Numbered from the stretch's first letter, positions 42,387-51,861 are shown. The stretch: 62,743 nucleotides of DNA from a virus (IMGVR_UViG_3300030019_000034:1-62743); one strand, 5' to 3'. Translations and numbers: made by a program. The notes: generated by a model not told the origin, from the letters alone.

Positions 42387-43625
42387 TTATTTCTTTTTAG
42401 CAAGTTTCTTTTTAATATCACTCAACGATACTTTTGCCCTTGGTTTTTCATCCTCCTCTTCGTCTTCCTCTTCTTCTTCGTCTTCCTCCTCTTCGTCTTT
42501 GTCAGAAGCGGCGCGGATAGCTTCACGAATATCGTCATCGGTCATGGACTTCTTAACGATTACGTCAAGAGAATTTTCTTTGATATGTTTCTTCAAAGCG
42601 TCTCTGTCCAAATCATCAAGTCCATCGTCTTCATCGCCAACTTCTTCCTCTTCTTCCTCTTCTTCCTCTTCTTCGTCATCAGAAGTTTCTTCTTTTTTCA
42701 CAGTTTTTTTTACCGATTTTTTAGAAGGTTTTTCTTCTGATTCGACATCATCATATTGAGCTTTAATTTCTTCAACACGTTCAAGCCAATCTTCATCGTC
42801 AAATAAACCAATCTCATGTTCATCGTCAAAATTTTGTAAACCTTCTAACGCTCTTTCGAAATCTTTCATACCGTACTTTGGTATAGACTCAGAAAGAGGT
42901 TTCAATGACATAAAGAAAGAAATTTCATCATCTGTAAGAGGTCTAGCGGAAACCTTTTTGGGAAATGATACATCATAATAATTTTCTCCCTTCTTTTTGT
43001 TAGGAGTTTTCAGATATTTCGCTAAAATTGGAAGACCCTCGTCAACATCTGTAAACGGGTCTACTTCGATTACGTCATCTTCATCTTCAGAGAAAGCTAA
43101 TTTATTTAGCAAATCACGAACCATTTTCTTGAACTCCCAAATTTTAGCGCGAAGGGGGTCATTTTCGACTACTTTATCGGCGTAACAAATCCAAGAATAT
43201 TGAGGATTCAAGCTATTTGAATTCATTCCGTTTCCAGAAATAGCTTCTAATTTAACGGAATCTTTAGAACATTTCTTTTTAGCACATTTGGCATACTCTT
43301 CAACCAAATCCCATTTTGTACCTCCGTGAACTTTTGAATCAAGTACTGTACCACGGTGCATATCTCCGTCATTTCCGGAAAATGCTAGCCAATAACATTT
43401 TTTAGGTATGTAAAAGTCTTCTCCTCCTGGATGTGCTGGAAAGATTCTTATTTTTAAAGTTCTTCCGTCTTCCAAATTCAGATATTCATTAGTACCCGCG
43501 CCTATGATTTCATTATCTTCATCAACACGCTTTTTCAATTTTTTTATAGGAGTTGCTCTCAACTGTGAACGCAAATCCACCGATTTTTCTTTTTTTGCCA
43601 TAATAGCTTTTTTAAAATCTACCAT
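42387..43625 (-). CDS. Single-stranded DNA-binding protein (T4 gp32-like) with HeH module
   Basis: 412 aa. Core of about 290 residues with a Cys-containing segment (YAKCAKKKCSKD) and aromatic strands, in the place of gp32 next to uvsX. It is followed by a Lys-rich then Glu-rich acidic linker, an HeH/LEM-like module (DRDALKKHIKENSLDV, MTDDDIREAIR near 340-372) and another acidic stretch with a basic end. The acidic tail probably recruits replication proteins. 48 bp of the HeH module are identical in DNA to the gene at 50096-51166. Confidence 0.75.
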   Translation of the reverse strand: MVDFKKAIMAKKEKSVDLRSQLRATPIKKLKKRVDEDNEIIGAGTNEYLNLEDGRTLKIRIFPAHPGGEDFYIPKKCYWLAFSGNDGDMHRGTVLDSKVHGGTKWDLVEEYAKCAKKKCSKDSVKLEAISGNGMNSNSLNPQYSWICYADKVVENDPLRAKIWEFKKMVRDLLNKLAFSEDEDDVIEVDPFTDVDEGLPILAKYLKTPNKKKGENYYDVSFPKKVSARPLTDDEISFFMSLKPLSESIPKYGMKDFERALEGLQNFDDEHEIGLFDDEDWLERVEEIKAQYDDVESEEKPSKKSVKKTVKKEETSDDEEEEEEEEEEEVGDEDDGLDDLDRDALKKHIKENSLDVIVKKSMTDDDIREAIRAASDKDEEEEDEEEEEDEEEDEKPRAKVSLSDIKKKLAKKK

Positions 43626-43630
43626 TTTTA

Positions 43631-44152
43631 TTAATCAATTATTTTCTTCGTTTGTTTTATCAAAACGTTATTTACTCTTCCTTCTATAACGCTGTCTGGA
43701 ATGTCACCTCTTTGTATTGTCAAAGAAAGTTTATTCAATTTTTCAGACTTATCCTTAGCTGACCAAAATATTGAATTTATATAGTCTCTCATCTTTTGTA
43801 CTTCAATGAACTTTCTCTTCATTATCTGATACGCCTTATTGCTAATTACCGCACTATTTAGTGCTTCAACGGTTGGATTTTTACCTCCATTTTGTACGGC
43901 AAGTTCTACTCTAAGTTTTTCCTTTGTCTTAGATTCAAATATTTCCAAATTAAGTTTAGCTTCAGATACTTGAGATTCTGCTTCAGCAAGAAGATTACCA
44001 AATCTATTTACGATAACGGGGAAAGTTATCAATTCCCCTATAAGATTTGAAAAATCAATCTTTAACAAAGAATCAACATCCATCTCTTCATCGAAATTGT
44101 CAAACAATAATTTGTACGTCTTATCCTTTACTTGGATCAACCTTTTTTCCAT
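43631..44152 (-). CDS. Hypothetical coiled-coil protein
   Basis: 173 aa. Helical middle (NLLAEAESQVSEAKLNLEIF, QIMKRKFIEVQKMRDYI). Set between the SSB and nucleotide genes, so maybe a replication accessory factor. Not recognised. Confidence 0.6.
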   Translation of the reverse strand: MEKRLIQVKDKTYKLLFDNFDEEMDVDSLLKIDFSNLIGELITFPVIVNRFGNLLAEAESQVSEAKLNLEIFESKTKEKLRVELAVQNGGKNPTVEALNSAVISNKAYQIMKRKFIEVQKMRDYINSIFWSAKDKSEKLNKLSLTIQRGDIPDSVIEGRVNNVLIKQTKKIID

Positions 44153-44438
44153 TTTCTTTTTCAGATTTTAAAATATGTAATCCAATAACCGCATAGCCAA
44201 TCAAATCTTTCAATGTATCTTCGATACTTTCGAAATAAGGCTCTTCTTTTCTCTTTTCAACAAGACTTCTATATCTATGAGCCTTATCCCAAATGTGAAC
44301 CATATTGCCATTTAATCCTAGATCAAATGACGCCCCGCCATAATCAGCGTTCTTTTTTTTTAAAATTTCTCCAACATTTTTGAATATCTCATCAATACTC
44401 TCCTTTGTCATTTCTTGTTTTTCCATATCTTTATTCAA
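44121..44438 (-). CDS. Nmad1/DUF1599-family protein
   Basis: 105 aa. KKKNADYGGASFDLGLNGNM, IWDKAHRYRSLVEK and ESIEDTLKDLIGYAVIGLHI fit DUF1599, also named nucleotide modification associated domain 1. The all-helical fold and acidic motifs resemble MazG-like NTP pyrophosphatases. Genomic links of this family to modified bases make a nucleotide-pool or modification role likely. Confidence 0.75.
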   Translation of the reverse strand: MNKDMEKQEMTKESIDEIFKNVGEILKKKNADYGGASFDLGLNGNMVHIWDKAHRYRSLVEKRKEEPYFESIEDTLKDLIGYAVIGLHILKSEKENGKKVDPSKG

Positions 44439-45063
44439 TTAAATAAGTATCTAATTCTTTAAAGTTCAAAGTAAATTCTTCAAACTTTAATTTTAACATA
44501 GATTTTACTTCTCGGGCAACTTTATAAAAGTTTTCAGCAGTCCTTTTATATTGTTCTTCTAAATTTTTGTTGCCCAAATCTTGTTCTCTTACAATATAAA
44601 ACCATAACGCTATCCAATCACATAGTTTTACAAACTTTTTAACATCTTCATCGGGTCGACATATATTTAATATTAAAAGATTTGAAGACGCAGTAGGAAC
44701 ATTATATTGATTGTCCCATTCTTTGAATTCAGATGAAGCTTTATGGCTAGAAAGTTCATCTAAAACTTCTCTTATTTTTTCTCCGTTAAAAGTATTATAC
44801 TTAACTTCATGAGACATGTCTCTAAGTATCAACGCTTCATCCCAATCATGTAAAAGTGCTCTGTCCATACAACCGAGTTTGAATTTCAAAACTTTTACAT
44901 TTTCGTTTTCTCCAAAAATATCTTCTAATAAAATGCGACAAAATATGCCCACTTTATAAGAATGTTGAGACACGCTTTCTTCTTTGAAAACGTCCATCTC
45001 CTGCCACTGCTTGATATTATCAAGCCGTTTCAAATAAGCTCCTCTAAAAATTTTGTTTAACAT
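44431..45063 (-). CDS. HD-domain 5'-deoxyribonucleotidase (YfbR-like)
   Basis: 210 aa. ESVSQHSYKVGIF (metal His), RALLHDWDEALILRDMSHEV (His-Asp pair) and a later LCDWIALWFY give the HD motif set of YfbR, which removes phosphate from dNMPs. It overlaps the Nmad1 gene by 8 bases and follows the polymerase gene, so it probably shapes the dNTP pool. Confidence 0.8.
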   Translation of the reverse strand: MLNKIFRGAYLKRLDNIKQWQEMDVFKEESVSQHSYKVGIFCRILLEDIFGENENVKVLKFKLGCMDRALLHDWDEALILRDMSHEVKYNTFNGEKIREVLDELSSHKASSEFKEWDNQYNVPTASSNLLILNICRPDEDVKKFVKLCDWIALWFYIVREQDLGNKNLEEQYKRTAENFYKVAREVKSMLKLKFEEFTLNFKELDTYLIE

Positions 45064-45093
45064 ACCAATTTAATTTACAATTTTATTAATTTA

Positions 45094-48000
45094 TTATTTT
45101 TGTTCTGATATAACATATAACTTTGATTTGTTGTTACTCATAAGCTTCCTTTCGTTCCTCCATTTATCAATTTCGATTACTCCGCTTATCGCAACAATAG
45201 AACCTTTCAAACTAGCAATATCTTCTACAATTTTTTCAAAAGCGTCTGGCCAAAGAAGAATAGGAATAATCGTATTATTACAATCTATATTAAGAGTACA
45301 CATTGTTCCATTCTTAATCGCTTTTTCTTTATAATAAATTAGTTTACCGGCAACGCAAACTTCAGATTTAACTTTAACAGATAAAAATTCAGAATCATTT
45401 ACATATATCTTTGATATCCTTTTATTAGGAATCGCTTCTTGTATCATATTTTGAAAATCTACTTCTCCGAAGCCCGTCAAACGTTTTTGTTCTAATATCC
45501 AAAAGGCATTTGTATTTGAATCTTCTGAATTATAAGATTCAATCATATTATCCTTTTTTATTTCAAGATACTTAGATAATAATTTCTTTCTGTCTCTGGG
45601 GTTTTCTATTCCTTCTAATAGATCAAATGCTCCAGCAATTATAAGACACTTTACAACTGTTTTATTAACTTTTGAAGGAACTCTAGCTAAGAACTCTTCC
45701 ATATTAAAAAAAGCCCCTCCTTCGTCTCTAGTAGACATTATATTTTTAACCGCCACTTCTCCTATTCCTTTTATTTTAGTAAGACTAAAGAATATACGTT
45801 GTTCTTTTGAATCGCAAGTGAAATTTATATCAGAGAAATTAACATCTGGAGGTCGAATTTCAATTTCAACACCCGTCTTTTTTAATTCCGCCAAACGATA
45901 TGGCACTTCTCCTTCTTTAGAAAATTGTAACGCGGTTGTCCAAAATTCTAACGGGTAATTTACTTTGAACCATTGACTCCAATAAGATATTATAGAATAA
46001 GCCGCGGCATGAGATTTATTGAAACCATATCCTGAAAATGCTAAAAGCTTCTTCCAAACTTTTTCAGCGTATTCTTTAGGTTTTTCAATTTTATTTTTTT
46101 CAAGTAATTTAGAATACCCTTCTTTGAACTTGTCTCCGTAAGAACTCAATGTCTTGACATCTTTCTTCTTAATAGTAGTTCTTAGAATATCAGATTCAAC
46201 TTCCGTTAATCCACCTACTACTACCGCTTTCATAATTTGTTCTTGATAAACGTATAATCCGAAGGTCTCGGCAGTTATTTTCTCCATTCCGAAATCATAT
46301 ATAGGCTTCTTTTTACCATTTTTTATATCGGCAAAATCTGAATGAGCGTTTATCTCCATTGGCCCAGGTCGAAACAAGGCGGTCATTGCTATTAAGTTTT
46401 CCAAAGTATCAGGTTTAACTTGTCTGCAATAATTCATTAGTCCTGTTGTACCGAACTGAAATACATCTTCATTCCATCCTCTTTTGAAATATTTGAAAGT
46501 CTCATCATCATCAAGAGGTATATCATTTACTTCAATCTTCTTTCCGCAATTTCTTTCTATAAGTTTTAAAGTACTTTTGAATTTATCTAATTGAGACAAT
46601 CCCAAAATATCTTCTTTTAAAAAACCAGACTTATCAATATATTTTCCCTCCCACTCAGAAACTAATACTCCGTCGATTTTCTTAACGGGCATCCATTCCC
46701 ATAAGTCTATCTTTCTACCGTCAGACAACGCGAATTTAGGAACTATTACAACAGCAGAAGGATGAACAGATTCTGCTTTAGGCTGTAATAAAGCATATTT
46801 GCAAAGATGCACAATTTCGGGGTAATCTTGACAAAATTTGAAAAGAGCTTTAGATTTTGTAGCATATGAGATTAAATCTCCCCATGTGTAAACTATTTGA
46901 TCATCTATATCAGCGGTTAATTTATTTGTATAATCAAAAGGAAGTCCCTTCTCCTTACCAAAATCTTTTATACAAGTTTTAAGCTTCATTCTTGTATAAG
47001 TTCCTATACTGCAAGTATAGTCATATCCATATTTATCTTTTATATATCCTTTTACAGAATCTCTGTATTTAGTAGGAAAATCAACATCTATATCAGGCAT
47101 AGAATCGGCTGACTTAGCTCTTTCTCCTCCAACACGAGTTTCATTAAGAAAACGTTCAAACATTAATCCATATTTTATTGGATCAACATCCGTTATATGC
47201 AAACAATAAGCTACCAAACTACCACAAACTGATCCGCGCCCCGTACCTATATTTATATCATTATTTTTACACCAATTTATAATATCCCAAAGAATCATAA
47301 AATAATCACATAAACCGTTAGGAACGATTACATTGCATTCTACTTCTATTTGCTTAAGATAAACATCTAATTTCTTTTTATCAAAATTTCCTAATCGTTC
47401 GTTTACTCCCTTTTCAAGTTGTTCAAAAAATAATCCTTCTACGTCTTTTACTTCAAATTGAGGAAGTTTTCTTTCTCCCGTATTAATACGAAAGTCTATC
47501 AAATCAACTAGTTTGGAAGCATTTTCTATACCTTCCATTATTGATTCGAATAAAGGCTCTACCGAATCAATCCATTCCGAATATGAATTTATTGTATCTC
47601 CGACACTTTTGAAATATTGTTCTGTCGATTCAGGATAAACCTTATTATTTATTTTGTTTAATAAAGATTTCAATCCGCTTTCTTCTTTATCAAGATAATA
47701 AGAATCATTGATAAGAATAGGCTTAAGAATTTTTTTGTAATTCAAAATATAAAAATCTATGTTTTTCAAATGTTCTTTGAACAATTGATCAGAAGTGAAT
47801 TCAACTGTATCTAATTGATAAAAAACTTTATCAAAACTTTTCTTATATTTTGATATCAATCTTATTATTTCTTTTTTGTTTTCTATGATATAATTGAATT
47901 CGCTTTCTTTAGGAACTACACAACAAAGCCCCGTACCTAAACTATAAAGCAATTCTTCAGGAATAAAATTATTGTAATCTACATTTATAGCTTTGTTTAT

Positions 48001-48633
48001 CAATAAAATATTTTTCCATCCTTCATAATTTAAAACAAATAATTTTAGTTCAAATATTTCTTGATTTTGTTTATCTTCAGAATAATTCCTTGCTACAACT
48101 ACAGTTTCACCTATTACGCATTTTAAACCTTTTTTTTCACAAAAAGTTTGCAAAGAAAGAGTTCCAGCCATAGTATTTTTATCGCATATTCCTAACGCCT
48201 TGCAACCTAAAAAAGAAGCTTTCTTAGCCCAAACCTCGCAAGAACCTGAACCGTTCATCATTTCGTATTCTGAATGTACTCCGAGATGAGAAAACTCCGT
48301 TATGAAAGGTTCACTTGTTTTACCTAGATATTTGAAATCAAGAAATTCAGGTTCAAAAATAATTTCATTGTATTTATTTTTAGAAGTTTTTATTCCAGAA
48401 TAATAAAATTTTTCTCCGAACTCAAATAAAATAAAATTTACCTTTTTTTCATCTAACAAATCGAACTCTTCATCTGAAATAATGAATGAAAAGTCTTCGT
48501 CTATTATTTTACCATCAAAGGGATGAATATAAAGAAATGTTCCAACTTCTTCGATAGTAATAATATCGGAATCTCCCATTTTAGATTCCGATATTGACAT
48601 CTTATTTTCTTCAATCCACTCTTGTAATGACAT
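45094..48633 (-). CDS. DNA polymerase III alpha subunit (C family)
   Basis: 1179 aa replicative polymerase. An N-terminal extension of about 110 residues precedes a PHP domain (HLGVHSEYEMMNGSG at 116-130, LGICDKNTMAG). Then polymerase motifs RGSVCGSLVAY near 467 and SMPDIDVDFP with catalytic Asps near 514, fingers (LFRPGPMEINAH, GYGFNKSHAAAYS), tandem HhH (TKIKGIGEVAV) and a C-terminal OB domain. The PHP motif is HLG rather than HLH, so PHP exonuclease activity is doubtful. Confidence 0.95.
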   Translation of the reverse strand: MSLQEWIEENKMSISESKMGDSDIITIEEVGTFLYIHPFDGKIIDEDFSFIISDEEFDLLDEKKVNFILFEFGEKFYYSGIKTSKNKYNEIIFEPEFLDFKYLGKTSEPFITEFSHLGVHSEYEMMNGSGSCEVWAKKASFLGCKALGICDKNTMAGTLSLQTFCEKKGLKCVIGETVVVARNYSEDKQNQEIFELKLFVLNYEGWKNILLINKAINVDYNNFIPEELLYSLGTGLCCVVPKESEFNYIIENKKEIIRLISKYKKSFDKVFYQLDTVEFTSDQLFKEHLKNIDFYILNYKKILKPILINDSYYLDKEESGLKSLLNKINNKVYPESTEQYFKSVGDTINSYSEWIDSVEPLFESIMEGIENASKLVDLIDFRINTGERKLPQFEVKDVEGLFFEQLEKGVNERLGNFDKKKLDVYLKQIEVECNVIVPNGLCDYFMILWDIINWCKNNDINIGTGRGSVCGSLVAYCLHITDVDPIKYGLMFERFLNETRVGGERAKSADSMPDIDVDFPTKYRDSVKGYIKDKYGYDYTCSIGTYTRMKLKTCIKDFGKEKGLPFDYTNKLTADIDDQIVYTWGDLISYATKSKALFKFCQDYPEIVHLCKYALLQPKAESVHPSAVVIVPKFALSDGRKIDLWEWMPVKKIDGVLVSEWEGKYIDKSGFLKEDILGLSQLDKFKSTLKLIERNCGKKIEVNDIPLDDDETFKYFKRGWNEDVFQFGTTGLMNYCRQVKPDTLENLIAMTALFRPGPMEINAHSDFADIKNGKKKPIYDFGMEKITAETFGLYVYQEQIMKAVVVGGLTEVESDILRTTIKKKDVKTLSSYGDKFKEGYSKLLEKNKIEKPKEYAEKVWKKLLAFSGYGFNKSHAAAYSIISYWSQWFKVNYPLEFWTTALQFSKEGEVPYRLAELKKTGVEIEIRPPDVNFSDINFTCDSKEQRIFFSLTKIKGIGEVAVKNIMSTRDEGGAFFNMEEFLARVPSKVNKTVVKCLIIAGAFDLLEGIENPRDRKKLLSKYLEIKKDNMIESYNSEDSNTNAFWILEQKRLTGFGEVDFQNMIQEAIPNKRISKIYVNDSEFLSVKVKSEVCVAGKLIYYKEKAIKNGTMCTLNIDCNNTIIPILLWPDAFEKIVEDIASLKGSIVAISGVIEIDKWRNERKLMSNNKSKLYVISEQK

Positions 48634-48635
48634 AA

Positions 48636-49862
48636 TTAAAGTTTTCCTAAAAATTTATGGTTTTCTTTAGTTGATAACCTTGACGCAAAGAAATTTTTAG
48701 CTAGCATAGAAATATCCCAATTTTCGTACGTCTTAGTTTCAGATTCTAAAACCTCGATATCTGAAATAGAAATATGTCTTAAAACGTCTTTTTGCAAATC
48801 TGTTTTAGCTTCATGTATTTTTTCTTTGTAATTCAAATATATTTTCAATATCTGATAAGAAGTATAAAGATAAGAAGAAAAGCTCTTTAATTGTTGTATT
48901 TCATCCTTAGCTTCTTCTTTCCCGTTATGTATATATTGAAGATTATCAATTATAATATTCAATATGTATTCAATTTCTCGGAATCGGTTAGAAGGTATTT
49001 CATGACTAAAATTAAAATCTATCTTCTTTTCTGAGGCGGAACAATCCTCATACATATTACCAATTACATCTTTCCCCTCATTTTTAGCTACCCAAAGTTC
49101 ACTCATATTCTTTGCAGTTTTATTCCATTCATAAATATGAAGACTTTGAGAATTATGAGTTTGAGTTCCAAGCTCAATTCCTAATGAAGCGGCGATAAGT
49201 TCTGTTAAAAAACTAAATTGAAAAATATTTGTAGGAAGTCCCCAATGTAAATCGTTACTCCGATTTTGAATAGTAGTTATTAATTTCCCCTCTCGTATCT
49301 TTAGCATTACCAAATCATTACATGGTATATCTTTAGTTTTGTATCCTAAATCAAAGCTAGGATTCCAAATTGACATTACCACTTGTCTAGTATTTGGGTT
49401 TTCTGAAAACAATTTTATCGCGTCTACGACTTGATCATAACCTTTTGAAGCATTTAGATTTTCATCTACAAATGAATCTTCAGTTCTTATTCCCCAATGT
49501 CTAAGTCTATAGCCATATGGAGCGTGGAAAGATTTTCCATCATCAGAAAAATCTACCATCTTTTTATTAAAGATAGACAAAAATGAAACATCTTTCTTTC
49601 CCGTAGCTATCCACATTGCTTCTGCTAATAAAAAGAAAACGTTTATATCTCTTTCAAAACCTCCTACACATCTACGGTATGGATTCAACAATTGAGTTTT
49701 AAAATCAAGTACTTCTTTGACATCTCCGTCGCGACTAGGTTTATAAGGTTTCTGTGTATAAATATAATAATTTATAACAGGATATAAAGCCGAAAAATCA
49801 GAAGACTTAGCAACTCCTAATTCGGGCAAAAAAACATTTTTAATTTCATTCGTTGAACTCAT
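48636..49862 (-). CDS. Thymidylate synthase (ThyA-like, extended)
   Basis: 408 aa, longer than the usual 264-320. Catalytic Cys in KDIPCNDLVML near 179, phosphate-binding QNRSNDLHWGLP near 212-223 and the dUMP-reading Asn in GLPTNIFQF; the Asn, rather than the Asp of dCMP hydroxymethylase, points to dUMP as substrate. C-terminal ~130 residues are an unfamiliar helical extension. Takes dUMP made by the dUTPase. Confidence 0.85.
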   Translation of the reverse strand: MSSTNEIKNVFLPELGVAKSSDFSALYPVINYYIYTQKPYKPSRDGDVKEVLDFKTQLLNPYRRCVGGFERDINVFFLLAEAMWIATGKKDVSFLSIFNKKMVDFSDDGKSFHAPYGYRLRHWGIRTEDSFVDENLNASKGYDQVVDAIKLFSENPNTRQVVMSIWNPSFDLGYKTKDIPCNDLVMLKIREGKLITTIQNRSNDLHWGLPTNIFQFSFLTELIAASLGIELGTQTHNSQSLHIYEWNKTAKNMSELWVAKNEGKDVIGNMYEDCSASEKKIDFNFSHEIPSNRFREIEYILNIIIDNLQYIHNGKEEAKDEIQQLKSFSSYLYTSYQILKIYLNYKEKIHEAKTDLQKDVLRHISISDIEVLESETKTYENWDISMLAKNFFASRLSTKENHKFLGKL

Positions 49863-49904
49863 AATTTATCTCTTATTATTTTCTTTATATAACTATGTAT
49901 AAAA

Positions 49905-49936
49905 GAAAAAAGGAGAACTCATACATTCTCCTTTTT
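49905..49936 (-). terminator. Strong terminator before the thymidylate synthase gene
   Basis: Perfect AAAAAGGAGAA/TTCTCCTTTTT stem, loop TGTATGAG, followed by TCTTTT. Ends the transcript of the HeH protein gene; the symmetrical T-runs would let it work in both directions. Confidence 0.85.
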
Positions 49937-49956
49937 ACACTTTACTTACGGAATAA

Positions 49957-50109
49957 TTATTTTTTCTTTGAGGTTTTCTTTTTAGGTTTTTCTTCCTCTT
50001 CTTCATCGTCTTCTTCCTCTTCTACAACTTTTTTAGAAACCTTTTTTAAAGTTTTTTTAGCAGGTTTTTCATCCTCCTCTTCGTCTTCCTCTTCGTCAGT
50101 TTCCTCTAC
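49957..50109 (-). other. Out-of-frame charged C-terminal extension of 50096-51166
   Basis: After an A7 run at 50110-50116 (minus strand) the +1 frame stays open for 50 codons with the same Glu-rich and KPAKKT-type repeats that fill the main protein, ending KKKTSKKK-stop at 49957. Loss of one A joins the two frames. Confidence 0.6.
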
Positions 50110-51166
50110 TTTTTTTAGCCTTTTTAGTCTTTGGAGCTTTTTTGTTCAAATTCTCCTCCATCTTTTTTCGGTTTTCTCCCAGCTTCTTATCAATCTTTTG
50201 AACAGTAGCTGTAATTGCATCAAGCACGCTTTTTACAATTTCTAACGCTTCATCAATCGTTATCCCTTTTACAAAAGGTGCGCCGTTCCAACATGGTTTG
50301 TATTCAATACCTGCCTCGTCAAGAATATCGGTTGACTTAGTAAAGGTCAAAAGATACAAATTGCATTTGACAGAGCCGTCTGATTGAGTAGCGCAATTTT
50401 CGATAAGAATTACTGAACGTTGAGAATTTTTACCCTTATGTTTGATAGTAACACCGGCAGAAGCGACATAAGCATAAGCAAATTCGTCTTCGGGAAAAAT
50501 CTTTTTGAATGGAGCAAATATCTTTCTGTCTTCTTCGTTATTCTTCGGGTCAAGTTTTGTGGCGTGTTTTGTAGTAGATACAGCAACTTTTTTAACAGGT
50601 TTTTTCTCTTCCTTTACTTTTTTGTCCGTTTTTTCTTCCTTAGAAGTTCTATGATCCACCTTACCTGTCATCTCCATCTCGGCAGCGTCATCTCCGTCGG
50701 CAAGTCGGATAGCTTCACGAATATCGTCATCGGTCATGGACTTCTTAACGATTACAGAGTACTCATTCTTTTTAATATATTTCTTCAAATCGCTTCTGTC
50801 CATAGCGTCGTATTCATCTTTTGACTCCTCTTCGCTTTCTTCTTCCTCTTCAGAATCTTCTTCCTCCTCCTCTTCTACAACTTTTTTAGAGGTTTTTTTA
50901 GCAGGTTTCTTAGCGTCTTCCTCTTCTACTTCAGAAGCAAGATCATCATTTTCTTCTTCCTCTGTTTTAGAGCCTTCAGTTTCTCCTCCTTCAACAAAAG
51001 ATTCCGCAATTTCGATAAGAGTGTCCATATCTTCCTCTTCCATGCCGTCGATACCATTTTTAACTAGAATTTTGATGAGCTCCTTACGAGCTTCTTCTTC
51101 TGTTTTAACGTTAATTCCTAAAGATTTAACGCGTTTTGTTACACTTGAACTCAATTTTGTTCCCAT
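50096..51166 (-). CDS. Acidic HeH-module protein
   Basis: 356 aa. An N-terminal helical part (about 1-55), Glu/Lys-rich linkers with KKPAKKTSKK motifs, an HeH/LEM-like module (DRSDLKKYIKKNEYSV, MTDDDIREAIR), another linker, then a unique folded domain of about 130 residues (FAYAYVASAGVTIKHKGK..., VKCNLYLLTF). Shares the HeH module with the ssDNA-binding protein. Its reading frame may be meant to continue through the A7 run at 50110. Probably a DNA-associated scaffold. Confidence 0.65.
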   Translation of the reverse strand: MGTKLSSSVTKRVKSLGINVKTEEEARKELIKILVKNGIDGMEEEDMDTLIEIAESFVEGGETEGSKTEEEENDDLASEVEEEDAKKPAKKTSKKVVEEEEEEDSEEEEESEEESKDEYDAMDRSDLKKYIKKNEYSVIVKKSMTDDDIREAIRLADGDDAAEMEMTGKVDHRTSKEEKTDKKVKEEKKPVKKVAVSTTKHATKLDPKNNEEDRKIFAPFKKIFPEDEFAYAYVASAGVTIKHKGKNSQRSVILIENCATQSDGSVKCNLYLLTFTKSTDILDEAGIEYKPCWNGAPFVKGITIDEALEIVKSVLDAITATVQKIDKKLGENRKKMEENLNKKAPKTKKAKKSRGN

Positions 51167-51200
51167 TTTTTTTACAATTTTTAATTATTAACTATTTTTT

Positions 51201-51845
51201 CTATTCTTCATTATCTAAACTATAGCTTGAATATACTTTTCTTTGTTGTAATAATTCATTGCCATATTTTTTGATTAAAAAAGATTTTTGCATTTCTATT
51301 ATATCTGAAACCTCTAGTGGTTCATCACCGCTATCAATTACTTGTTTTCTTATTTTTTTATCCTTATTGTTAAAATAAACTTTGCTAAGAAGTTTTGCGC
51401 TGTGACCTCTTAAAAATAAACTGAATATGGCTCTTTCTTTTCCATCTAAACCTTCCAAAAGGTCTATCCCATTTACAAAAAATTTATTTTCTTCAGGAGA
51501 AATATTTGTATCATCTTCAACTCCAAAATCATAATTTATATCATCAATCCGAGTTTTATAATTTTCTCGGCTAATGTACTTCATAAAATCTCTAGTTTTA
51601 TTTGAGCAGGCGGCTTCTAAATAAAAACGAATTGGAACAGGTTTTGAAGCTTCATTTCTACGATATTTTCCCCATCGCCTTCCATAAGATTTTATAGAAG
51701 TAAATATTTTTATCCGAAACTCTTGAACCAAATCTTCAAATTCAAATGATAGTTCTTCATATGAAAATATTTTACTTGCGTATTTCTTAGCAAGATACTC
51801 ATATCTATTGTAGAGCAATTCTGACATTTTAGTATCTTTTACCAT
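51201..51845 (-). CDS. Sigma-70-like RNA polymerase factor (2), T4 gp55-like
   Basis: 214 aa. Region-2-like pattern LSFEFEDLVQEFRIKIFTSI then a helix rich in aromatics, followed by LLEGLDGKERAIFSLFLRGH, a region-4-like start. Size and layout fit phage late sigma factors such as gp55. It lies behind the third copy of the 50-bp-spaced promoter, so it may be part of the temporal cascade. Confidence 0.65.
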   Translation of the reverse strand: MVKDTKMSELLYNRYEYLAKKYASKIFSYEELSFEFEDLVQEFRIKIFTSIKSYGRRWGKYRRNEASKPVPIRFYLEAACSNKTRDFMKYISRENYKTRIDDINYDFGVEDDTNISPEENKFFVNGIDLLEGLDGKERAIFSLFLRGHSAKLLSKVYFNNKDKKIRKQVIDSGDEPLEVSDIIEMQKSFLIKKYGNELLQQRKVYSSYSLDNEE

Positions 51846-51861
51846 TTTGATTTACAATTTT

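Noticed and set aside
42499-42759. Plus-strand poly-Ser frames here and at 49895-50245 and 50736-51191
   Set aside because: They mirror Glu/Asp-rich acidic tails on the minus strand.
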